From Hippopus hippopus (taxonomy: Eukaryota > Mollusca > Bivalvia > Cardiida > Cardiidae), in NCBI GenBank assembly GCA_946811185.2, contig OX328109.1, positions 37,308,129 to 37,372,128 of the forward strand: DNA of 64,000 bases. The letters run 5' to 3'. A program made the translations under genes and the position numbers. This document shows positions 45,489 to 55,800 of this stretch, one piece after another. Each line of letters opens with the position of its first letter. Within the stretch, counting starts at the first letter, position 1. The notes beneath the pieces are model-generated. The model searched no databases. It was given only the letters and a program-made list of their open reading frames with translations, and was not told where the DNA came from.

Positions 45489-45599
45489 CCTCGGCCCTTG
45501 TTGCTATCACGTGATCACCGAAAATGCCCGGATGTCCGACGTTATCATCGGACATCCGTACATTTTCGATGATCACGTGATAGCAACAAGGGCCGAGGT
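45489..45599. repeat. 111-bp near-perfect hairpin
   Basis: CCTCGGCCCTTGTTGCTATC runs to its inverse complement GATAGCAACAAGGGCCGAGG, with inner arms GATCACGTGAT-type sequence and CGGATGTCCGA. The loop is a few bases at 45540-45548. It sits immediately inside the right 36-bp end of the 4.36-kb element and has no counterpart at the left end. Confidence 0.92.
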
Positions 45600-45955
45600 T
45601 GCTAGGGGAAGTGACGTCACGCCGATGTACCCTAATAGAAAGCACTTACAGACTACATTTTTTATGTAACTCAATGATAGTATTTGTCACTGATAGAGAT
45701 AAAAACATTTTGGGGAAAGGAGAAAATGCTGGTCACCAGCATTTTCTCCTTCTCTCACAATGTTTTCAAAAGGCTTCCTGCTCAAGGTCGTTAAAACTCG
45801 GGTTTGTGTGGTAACAGGTTAAATGAACGATACAGTGTATTTTATGTTTTAAATCGATATTCTATTCATTATTATTTAAAAGCTGTCATACTCGGCATAT
45901 TTTATAGAGCACCATACCTTACTTTGTAGATAAATTATCAGACTGCATTTTTTTT

Positions 45956-46042
45956 GGTGCAGCATGATTCTTCTCTTGCACTGTACCTAACATTTTTTTT
46001 GGTTCAGCATGATTCTTCTCTTGCACTGTACCTAACAGTACA
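45956..46042. repeat. 47-bp tandem duplication
   Basis: CAGCATGATTCTTCTCTTGC then ACTGTACCTAACA occurs at 45956 and again at 46003. Confidence 0.85.
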
Positions 46043-46287
46043 TTTACACAATTATCAAACAAATCCAAGGTGTACTAACCATGAGTGCAAGCAGCATTTT
46101 CTCATTTTCACACAATGTTTTCTGCCCTATAAAAGATCTTTGGGGCATTTGTATCAATTTTGCTTGTAACAATTGACAGATTTTTTTCCCCTACGGTCTT
46201 TTCAACATAACCCAAGGAAGATATTTTCCCTTCTTCTTCCAGTTATTCTTTGTACCCTTTGTTCTTTCAATTGATTAGTCGTGTGAA

Positions 46288-46518
46288 ACTCATACCACAT
46301 AATGCAGAAGAGTTTTATCAACCTTGAGAAAGTTGGCCTTTAAAAAATTGTGGAAAAAAGAGAAAATGCTGGCAACCAGCATTTTCTCCCTTTCAAACAA
46401 TGTTTTCTACCCTTTCAAAGTCAAATACATGTATTGCCATTTGAGCCGTATTCCTTTTGTTGCCTGCAAATGCTTTGAATTAGAGCTATTCCAAAATTTT
46501 ATATAGTTTGGTAAAGAG
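46288..46518 (-). mobile_element. TTAA-A element copy
   Basis: CATACCACATAATGCAGAAG to TATAGTTTGGTAAAGAG. Right TTAA 46519-46522 is shared with the next copy. Confidence 0.82.
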
Positions 46519-46522
46519 TTAA

Positions 46523-46740
46523 CCTTTTACCAAACAACATAAGTTTAAACTCATAGAAGTTGAAAGCTTTTGCAGACGACAAATTATATGTGGATCAAAT
46601 TGCGGAATTTGTCTCTGAAGACTAGAAAACATTGTGGGAAAGAGAGAAAATGCTAGTTACAAGTATTTTCTCCTTTTCCCAAAATGTTTTCAGAAGGCTT
46701 CCATTCCTAGGGTCATTAAAACGGGGGATGTGGTAAAGAG
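46523..46740 (+). mobile_element. TTAA-A element copy
   Basis: CCTTTTACCAAACAACATAA to GGGGATGTGGTAAAGAG. Opposite orientation to the neighbour it touches. Confidence 0.82.
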
Positions 46741-46797
46741 TTAGGGGATATTATTATAAGTAGCTGTCTACAAAGAGCAGCTCTCTGTACCTTTAGT

Positions 46798-47341
46798 TAA
46801 CCCTTTAAGTTTATCACATGACAAAATTTCAGACTAGTCCAAATCGAAAGCATTTGCAGACAACAAAATACATGTACCGTATTTCCCCTAATAAAAGCTC
46901 CCGGGAGCTATGCAAAACATAGATAGGGAGCCTTTATTTTGTATCCAATTTGCAAAGCAAAAGGTCTGTCCAATTTTGTATTTCTTTGTGTTTTAGTGAT
47001 TGTTAAGAGGAAATATTAATCAAATTAGAGGAAATATTCATCAAATTCTTCAAATATTGTCATTTTAATCAACTAATGTACAATAGGTTATCATGATTTA
47101 AGGGTTTTTCTGGGGCTGGGGGGTTAGGGGGGAGAGGAGCTACTATTAGGGAGGGCACTTTTATTAGGAGAAATACGGGTAAATGTTTATTAGAAAAATT
47201 GAAATTTATTTTGGGAGGGATAGAAAACATTGTGGGAAAAGCAGAAAATGCTGGTTACCAGCATTTTCTCCTTTTCCCACAATGTTTTCAAACAGCTTCT
47301 TTCTCAGGGTTGTTAAAGTCAGGATTGTGTGGTAAAGGGTT
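46798..47341 (+). mobile_element. TTAA-A element split by a 302-bp insertion
   Basis: TTAACCCTTTAAGTTTATCA to ACATGTA at 46876, resuming at 47179 and ending TGTGTGGTAAAGGGTTAA. Confidence 0.88.
46877..47178. mobile_element. 302-bp MITE with CCGTATTTC ends and 3-bp duplication
   Basis: Ends CCGTATTTCCCCTAATAAAA and, inverted, CCGTATTTCTCCTAATAAAA, flanked by GTA on both sides (46874-46876, 47179-47181). A 3-bp duplication occurs in PIF/Harbinger and CACTA-type transposons; the family is not assigned. Confidence 0.85.
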
Positions 47342-47794
47342 AATATATAAAATAAGAAACAGGAATAATCAATTCACGAAAGACCAGTTCATGAACATAC
47401 TTTTAATGAAACTAGAAACAAAGAATACTAAACATTCTCAAATACCAACTTCAAAAATGAGTAACATGCATCAATGGTTTGTACAGGAAAATATTTACAA
47501 AGTTTAAATATCACAATGAGCACAGCTCAGACGACCTTTCAACCTAAGTTGCACAGTTACAATATTTTACAACATTACATCCCTTAAGAATAAGTAAACA
47601 TTTTTGGAAAACACTGAGGACAAAGGAGTTATTACTCCCCTTTTTTCCCCATAAAGCTTTCATTTTGATGCTATTTATAAAGTAACCCAATACCTGATTA
47701 GCTAAACCAAACGGTTTAGCCTATCAGAAATTGTGTTACTTTAAATTCTAGGATTAGACTAATGGTTGGTGAATACAGACCCAGGCTCTTGGTT

Positions 47795-47892
47795 GGTATT
47801 GACCATTGTGGGAAAACAAGAAAATCCTGGATGTTTTCAAAAGTCTTCCTCTTTCATGGCGATAAAATTCAGGATTGAGTGGTAAAGCGTTA
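47795..47892 (+). mobile_element. TTAA-A element, truncated right half
   Basis: ACCATTGTGGGAAAACAAGA to GATTGAGTGGTAAAGCGTTAA. Confidence 0.65.
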
Positions 47893-48086
47893 AAAATTGT
47901 ATTCACGTATTATACATGTAACTGTGTCCTCAAAGAAACTATTCCATGAGATAATGAGTTACTATTTAGTACACTGAATTTCTTCTGATTCTTCAAGATC
48001 TTAAGAAAAGTTAAGAAAAGTACAAACTGTATTAAAAAAGCGTAAGATTAATTAATAGGGTAGATTTGAAAGTTGAACATGTATTT

Positions 48087-48362
48087 GAGGCATGCTCTGT
48101 GAAAAGAAGGTTTAATGCATCAGCAAAAAAACATCGACCCTGGTCAAGTTGTGCAATCCATGCAAGATGACGTGTGTCAAAAGTATTTTCCATGGGTCAA
48201 TTTTCTGCATGTCAAAGGACCAGTCTACATCATGATTCAGTTGGTTGTTAGACAATCAAGTCATGGATTTTATGGATCTTTAATGATGGTATGATTTGCT
48301 TGGTATAATGTATCACAGAGATGCATTAAGCCCCCTTTTTTTTATTTTTGGAGCACCCCTCA
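48087..48362 (-). mobile_element. Family D element
   Basis: GGCATGCTCTGTGAAAAGAA to GATGCATTAAGCCCCCTTTT; internal CAAAGGACCAGTCTACATCA. Confidence 0.78.
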
Positions 48363-48646
48363 TTTACATTATCATAGTTGAGAAAAAATGCTTGTTTTGA
48401 GGAACTTCTCCACTTACAACAAAATATCCAAGAAAGCAAATTTGTTGTACATGTATACCGGTAAGTTTATCCTGCATATTACATGTTGGTCACAGTCCTT
48501 GATATCAATCTCAATTGATCCTAATACAAATAATGCAAATAAGAGGCATATCTTTAATTGATACTATAAAGCTTCTAGTCAAATTTCAAATTAAGATAGC
48601 CCACTAAATCCTGGCCAAATAATCACACTCCAAATTCTTGATCTAA

Positions 48647-49100
48647 CTTAACTCTTTACCAAACAACTAAATTTGGACTTGACCAAACTGAAAGCATTTG
48701 CAGACAATAAAATAATTGTTGCTAAAAAGATGATTTCTATCTTTGATACAGTAGAAAAACGGTCTGGGAAAAGAAGAAAATAATAGTTACCAGCATTTTC
48801 TTTTTTTCTTATCCCTTTACCACACAATGACAACTTTTGATGACCCCGAGGTAGAAGCCTTTTGAAAACATTGTGGGAAAAGGAGAAAATGCTGGTAACC
48901 AGCATTTTCTCCTTTTCCCACAATGTTTTCTACCCTTCCCAGATCAAATTTCGATTTTTCAGTCACATTTATTTTGTTGTCTGCAAATGTTTTCAATTTG
49001 GACCACTCAATAAATTTGTCGTTTGGTAAAGAGTTATAATGTTTTCAAAAGACTGTTTTCTTCCAGGTCATTAAAACTTGGGATTGTGTGGTAAAGGGAT
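48647..49100 (+). mobile_element. TTAA-A element split by another TTAA-A copy (outer)
   Basis: Outer parts 48647-48812 and 49038-49100 join across the insert to give a normal right palindrome arm and the end TGTGTGGTAAAGGGATAAG. Confidence 0.85.
48813..49033 (-). mobile_element. TTAA-A element inserted in a TTAA-A copy (inner)
   Basis: CCCTTTACCACACAATGACA to GTCGTTTGGTAAAGAG, with a perfect palindrome. Flanked by TTAT on both sides (48809-48812, 49034-49037), a variant of the usual TTAA. Confidence 0.88.
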
Positions 49101-49119
49101 AAGCTTTAGAGTGCTGAAT

Positions 49120-49349
49120 TAAACTTTTACTACACAACAAACTTGTAGACTAGTTCAAATTGAAAGCATTTTGCAGATGACAAAATAAATGTACCAGTAA
49201 CTCAAAAATCAAAATTTCTTCTGGCAAGGGTAGAAAACGTTGTTGGAAAAGGACAATATGCTGTTTGCCAGCATTTTTTCCTGTATCATCACCATTTCCA
49301 AAAGATTTCTTTCATTTGATTGTGTCTGGATTGTGTGGTAAAGGGTTAA
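49120..49349 (+). mobile_element. TTAA-A element copy
   Basis: TTAAACTTTTACTACACAAC to TGTGTGGTAAAGGGTTAA; hairpin weakened. Confidence 0.82.
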
Positions 49350-49514
49350 TAAAATGAACTCTTTCAACTTGAGCAAACAATAGACATATTGTTATTTCTA
49401 GGTTGTTTTGGGCAGGATATGTTACAAAGTAGGAGGCAGTGTAGATTAAGATCTATTGCCGTCTGATCTTGATCAACACTATCTGCAAGGGAACTTTAAT
49501 CCAGGTTCAGTACT

Positions 49515-49686
49515 TTAACCTTTACCAAACAATCCAGAGTTTTAACAACTCTGAGCAAAAAATGCTGGTAACGACCATGTTTTCTACCCTTTTAAATAAA
49601 TATCTTTTGAACATCATCTGATTTGTTGTCTGTAGATGCTTTTAATTTAGGCAAGTCTATAATCTGTTTGTTTGGTAAAGATTTAA
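49515..49686 (-). mobile_element. TTAA-A element, deleted centre
   Basis: TTTAACCTTTACCAAACAAT to TTGTTTGGTAAAGATTTAA. 3' side of RPAIN. Confidence 0.75.
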
Positions 49687-49818
49687 GAGTTGAGGCATAT
49701 CAAGTTGTTGCAATAGAGCAATGAGTTACACTACAGATATCTTGACATGGCAAGCTTCGCATCATATGAAATGAACACTAGTTGTGGCTATTAATAGATA
49801 GTTTTCAGCAACAGCAAG

Positions 49819-49848
49819 TTAAATCACAATCGACATCCAGTCACAGGT
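49819..49848 (-). CDS. RPAIN: RPAIN last exon (9 residues and stop)
   Basis: Encodes TCDWMSIVI then TAA, matching the ACDTWAVIL end of relatives. Acceptor TTTTTCAG. Confidence 0.85.
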   Translation of the reverse strand, partial: TCDWMSIVI

Positions 49849-52800
49849 CTGAAAAAGAACGAAAAATAAAAATCTTAACTGGTTTCTGTACAAAAAACAA
49901 CTTTGTATATCCCTGCACTTTACCCCTTTTATAAATACTGAGAGAAAAGAAGCAATTACTTGTAACAATTGCCCCATTTTCCTAAATGTCTTTTAAAAAG
50001 TGGTCAAGAAAAGTATATTGGTTTCCCTCTAATGTTTCTCGCAATTTTTCGTTTTAGCTCGACATTTTCAACAGAGGTCAAGTGTATGACACCTCCATAT
50101 TAACCATTAACTAATACATAAATTCACTATCTCTAAGTTTTACCACAAAATCCTGTGTTCTAACGACCCTGGGGAAAAAGGCTTTTGAAAATATGGGCAA
50201 TATAGCAATGTAGAGACAAATCACACTATTTGAGATACATACAGGGTGGTTCCTAATATCTGATACAGATTCAATCCTTAATATATTTTGTCTGCCAGCA
50301 CATAACTTGTTATGATTTATATCACAATAATCCACAATAATTACAGTTTTGTTTGATATACAATGTAAAGTACTTTAAATACTTACATGTTAAATAAAAT
50401 GAGTCAAAGTTTTTCACAACATTTAAATGATATGCTCTATATGACATCTATTCTGGGCTATTACAACGTCAAGCCTCTTTTGAAAGTTTGATATCACCAA
50501 TTAACACATTTCTGGCGTTATTTTTCTCATCTCTCAACAAATAGCTTATTTCAACTCTCCAACAGTGGAGAGTTGAAACATGTACCCATAAAATATACCC
50601 GTAAAGGCTCCAGCAAAGCAAGGGTAAAAGAAAGTTCACCTGACATGTCATCAGTAAGTTGGTATGGTCAGTCTCAGAGATCAGGGAAAAGTTGGGCTCA
50701 GATTCACAACCATGTCCATGTTCTACCAGACCTTTATCAAGTATCATTTTTACATTGGCAAGGGTCAAACAGTCTTGCTGAAAATAAGATGAACATATGT
50801 GAACCCTTTGAGCTATATTAATGCGCCATGTTCTGGGAAAAGAGAAATTAATGCATCTCTATGATACATTATACCAAGCAAGTCATCACATAATTGTGGA
50901 TCCATAAAATGTACTTTGTCCAACAACTGACTGAAACCTTATGTAGAATGGTCCTTGAAATGCAGAAAACTTATCATAAGCAACAAGTTTGGACACAGGT
51001 CAGCCTGCTTGGACGGCATAGACTGACCTGGGTCAATACTTTTTGCAGATTTATTAAACCCCCTTCTCACAGAGAATGGCTCAAAGAAAATTGCCTCTTG
51101 AAGTGAGACCAAGGGTAACTCAAGATATTTCAAGATCAACCCATTACCACATAAACCCCAGTTTTGACAAACCTGTCAAAGAGGGCTTTTGAAAACACTG
51201 TTGAAAATAAATCTAATCTTTAGCAAAAAAAAAAATCTAAAAAGGCCCCTTTCAGGCCATTTTGTTTAAAATATGTTACTAAATAGCTAACAATACCGAT
51301 TAAAGATAACACTGCATGTATTTTAGTCTGATCTTCACCGTCAGAATCTACACTGTTCCCATTTATACATTTAGTTGTACTTTTCACTCCAGAGGTTAAT
51401 ACTTTAACTGATTCTCAGTCCACATGAAAGACTGCATGTTCTTTGCCATCTAATCTTGGTAAAGGTTAACAAATACATGCCTTTAACAAGTGTATGCCTT
51501 TGAGGCCAGTGTAGATCAAGATCAGAAAGCACAAAATATCCAGTCTGATCACTGATCTACTCTCTCTGCTTTGCTGAGACAATAGCAGCCTTGAACTTGA
51601 AGCTATTTGGGTGTTATTTCAAGACTGAAAGTGACCGTTGGGTTTATACACTGCTCCACATGTAAACATGTTCTAAAAAAGATCTACTTACCTCTGTATT
51701 GATTCTCATCCCGCAGGAACAAAATATCACAGACTTGTTGGTAAACAAGGGACTTCTGAAAAAACAGCAACAAAAACAACACCATAAGATTTGTGTTTGT
51801 ATTGGAGTTAACACCACTTTCACAGGTTAGGCTATATCAATGCGGTTAGTGCACCTACGCATGTTTTTCCTGGCTTTCTGACACCAGTACTGAGTACTGA
51901 AACAACTTTCTGTCCAAGTCACTGACTACTTTTCCCACATGCATTAGAGGTGACAGGCAAAATGTCGCTGCAAAGAAAGTTTGCCTAAACAAGGTATCGA
52001 ACCCCCAATGAGTCAGATATGTTAATCACAGAGCTACCCAAGCAGGCTAGAGCATAAGGTACAAGATAAGAATATCAACTGTTAACCCTTTACCAGATGA
52101 CAAAATTACAGACTGGTCCAAATTCAAAGATTTTGCAGACGACAAATTAGATGTGCCTTAATCCTTTACCAAACAATTACAACTTTTAAAGACCCTGATG
52201 AAAAAGGCTTTTAAAAACATTGTAGGAAAAGGAGAAAATGCTGGTAACCAGCATTTTCTCCTTTTTCTACAATGCTTTCTAACCTTTCAAAGACACAGTT
52301 CATCATTTGATCCACATTTCTTTTGTGGTCTGTAAATGCTTTTAATTTGGACTGGTCTAAAAGTTTGATGTGTGATAAAGGGTTAAATGTCTTGAAAAGG
52401 GTAGAAATCATCGTCAGAAAAGGAAGAAAATGCTGGTTAGTTACCAGCACTTCTTTGTCCTTTTCACACAATGTTTTCAAAAGGCTTTTCCGCAGGGTTG
52501 TTGAAAACCAGATTGTGTGGCAAAAGAATCTAGGAATTGTTAGACTGAATCCCAGCTCAGTCAAACTCTTTCTGAGGATTGATAATTGTAACAGAATTCA
52601 TTCAACAGAGAACCCCTTTAGAGAATGAGGTGCTTAACTATTTATCACCATCTGTTCAAGACAGCATCTTTTGATTACAAGGCAGGGTCTTGTATGCCTC
52701 AGTGGTAAAGTATAGGACTTGTAACCTGGGGGCTACAGGATCAAGCCTCACCAGAAGCACTGGGTTGTTCGTGGGACTGTCCTTGGGCAAGACACTTCAA

Positions 52801-55800
52801 AGCCCTAGCCTAGAACTGGTGACACCCAGGAAATAAATGGGAATATGTGAGCTGTTGCTGTGATATGACTGAAATAATGTTGAAAGTGGTGTAAAACACC
52901 ATTCAATCAGTCAATCAATCAATTTCACTGCAAAGCACATTTCACTCTTAAACACATTTTGGTTTCACACTTTCTCAAATAAATCATAAGCTGAGCCCTG
53001 TAGTGCAGTCATTAACCCTTATCCTGCTAAATAACTAAAATGAAATTTCTCAATTCCATAGTAAAAACCCAAATATTGCTATTTCAGCATTATGTTTTGG
53101 GGAAATATATCTCCTTATTGGACAGAGTAGATCCAAGATCAGACTGCACATTCTGTGCAGTCTGATCTTGATCTACACTGTCCGCAAAAGGTCAGTGAGT
53201 CGGGCTTAGCAGTCTAAGGGTTAACATACAGGACTTGAAACCAGCAAATTGCTGGTTCAAATACCCAGTTCCACAGACTTCTTTTCAATGATAGATGATA
53301 GTCACTGCAATAGGATTCATTTCTCTCACTGCTGATCATTGTGTCAATGATGGTTATGGGGGAAAGCAGCACAAGGCTAAGGAAGAATATTGTACTAAGT
53401 AGCGGTCAAAGAAACTCCAGGAAAGCATAGATAGATGCACTGACTGCCACAATATAACTGAAATAATGTTGAAAACGGTGTTACACACCATACAAGCAAA
53501 CAAAACCTTACCTTTTACAAAGAGGGCATACAACTTCCTCTGTACTAAGTTTGTCAAGGGCTGAGGACAAAGATTTTTCTTCAAAGTGCAAACTTTGTTC
53601 AAAGATTTCAAACTCTTTGAGCATTCTCATTTCTAAAAATACAAAAAATAATGCAAAGATTTTGGCATCAACTATTTTGACTGATTATTGCAATGGAAAG
53701 AGTGACTTGTCCCTTTCACTACATTGTTTTTCCACATATTTATATATTCTGTATTAACTCTTTACCAAGTAATCCTGAGTTTAAACAACCCTCACGAAGA
53801 AGGCTTTAAAAATATTGTGGGCAAAGGAAAAAAAATGCTGGTAACCAGCATTTTTGTCCTTTTGCAACAATGTTTTCTACCCTTTAAAATAAAAAATTTC
53901 CTCCTTTAAGAAAACTTTAAATTGCCATCTGTAAATGCTTCCAATTTTGACAAGTCTTACAAGTCTTAGGTAAAGAGGAAAAACCTGAAATCATACTGAT
54001 TATCCTTACCATACATATCAGGATATTTTCAACATATCAGGATATTTTCAAACTTATTTGCTGTACAATAAATTTGTTTTAACTCTTTACCAAACGACAA
54101 ATTTTAGACTTTTCAAAATTGAAAGCATTTGCAGACGACAAAATAAACGTGACTCAAAAATTGAAACTTGACTTTAGAAGAATAGAAAACATTGTGGGAA
54201 AAGGAGAAAATGCTGGTAACCAGCATTTTCTCCTTTTCCCACAATGTTTTCAGAAGCCTCCTTCCTCCGAGTCGTAAAAACCAGGGATTGTTTGGTAAAG
54301 GGTTAATAGATGAGTTCTAGGCACACAAGTTCTATAACAGAGTTGTATACTCTTTAAATGACATTTTGCCTAAATTCATTTTGATTGTCAATATCTTCAA
54401 AGTTGTCTGCTGCAAGTTATTACAAAATATCATGAGTATTAAAAACTTTTTTTGGGGGAAACAATTTTATTGTTTGAAGTAGTCTATGAGTGTTGAGTGT
54501 TGAGACTTGTGAGCTCACAAAGTCTAATGTGAGAAGGAGCTGGAATACGTATCACAGGAAAGAGTGAGCGTATTGATCCCATTGATGGCATTACAAAAAC
54601 CACGTTCTTTATTGAAGAAACAATATCCTAGAGGGTTCACAAGATAAATATCTCCTTTCGTAGATGTTTTCATTCCACCACAATTTTAGGCCTGTCTATC
54701 AAGTTCTCAATCCTGCTAGAGATTTCATGCAACTGCTGCAGACAACAGGCTATCAATCATATTGAGCAGTTCTAAGATTGTCTATGCTAACCCTTTACCA
54801 GACGACAAAACTGTAGCCTTTTACAAATTGAAAGCATTTGCATACGACTATTTCAATGTGGCTCAAATGGTGCAATTTTTCTTTGATAGGGTTGAAAACA
54901 TTGTGAGAAAAGGTGAAAATGCTGGATACCAGCATTTTCTCCTTTTCCCACAATGTTTTCAAAAGGCTTCTTTCCCAGGGTTGTGAAAAGTTTGCACTGT
55001 GCGGTAAATGGTTAACTCTTTAAGGCTAAAACAGGGGCTTTTGTGTATTGCACAACTCATGATCAGACTGCACAGAACATGCAGTCTGACCTTGAACATA
55101 AACTATCCATTTGTTAACTCAAGCCTACATTTAGATAGGAATCACTTGGAGTTTTAGAGGACTGTATTTTTAGCAATCAAAAGAGGTTATTTTTATATGT
55201 TTTGGATAGAAAAAGTTAACCCTTATAGCATCAAATAAACACAACACACATTTTCAGTCTTGAACGAAAACAAGAGGGCCACGATGGCCTTGAGTGCCTA
55301 ACCTGTACCTATCTGACCAAACATGACCCATTTCCAATTTCTTCTGAGATATCAAGACGAACCTTCTAACAAAATTTCATGAGTACAGAATATATGCACA
55401 ATAAATGTGGCCTCTAGAGTGTATACTACCTTTTTCTAGGATTTGTCTCAGTGACCTACTTTTTGACCCAACATGACCCGTTTTCAAACAAGTAGATATC
55501 ATCAAGACAAACATTCTGGCCAATTTTCATGAGGAAAATGTGGCCTGGAGTGTGTATGCAAGTTTTTTCTGTGGTTTGTCCGAGTGGCCTACTTTCTGAC
55601 CTGCTGTGACCCATTTTCAAATCTGTCTGAGAGATTATCACGACAATCATCCCTACTAATTCTTATCAGTACTAGACTGAAAATATGGCCTCTAGAGTGT
55701 ATATGAACCCCCCCCCCCATCTACATTCACACGTGTCCTAAATATCAAGACAAAACAGTCTAATTAACTTCTATGAGTTTTCGACTAAATTTGTGCCTCT

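Larger units (their letters stand above)
41269..45633. mobile_element. 4.36-kb non-autonomous element with perfect 36-bp inverted ends
   Basis: Both ends begin AGGGTACATCGGCGTGACG and continue ACGTCACTTCCCCTAGCAAC when read inward; they are identical over 36 bp. Position inside a split TTAA-A copy confirms the ends. The target duplication is absent or at most 2 bp (AA). The interior has no recognisable gene. It holds a 330-bp inverted repeat pair (41905-42240, 42712-43040), a weaker inverted pair (about 43255-43430 and 44875-45025), a subterminal hairpin (45489-45599) and five TTAA-A copies. Lies between TIMM22 and RPAIN. Confidence 0.85.
41231..45822 (+). mobile_element. TTAA-A element split by the 4.36-kb element
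   Basis: Left piece 41231-41268 ends ACTTGTCCAA. The remainder resumes at 45634 with AATAGAAAGCACTTACAGAC and runs through an intact palindrome to TGTGTGGTAACAGGTTAA. The two pieces join to the normal family order. Confidence 0.85.
47893..49818. other. Intergenic region between the TIMM22 and RPAIN genes (3' side of RPAIN)
   Basis: Apart from the elements listed at 48087, 48647-49100, 49120 and 49515, no exon, open frame with recognisable domain, or clear polyadenylation signal for RPAIN was found. Confidence 0.6.

Noticed and set aside
45601..45640. The 4.36-kb interval as a simple chromosomal inversion breakpoint pair
   Set aside because: The ends are perfect inverted repeats and the outer flanks are the two halves of one TTAA-A copy in normal order. 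This fits insertion rather than inversion.
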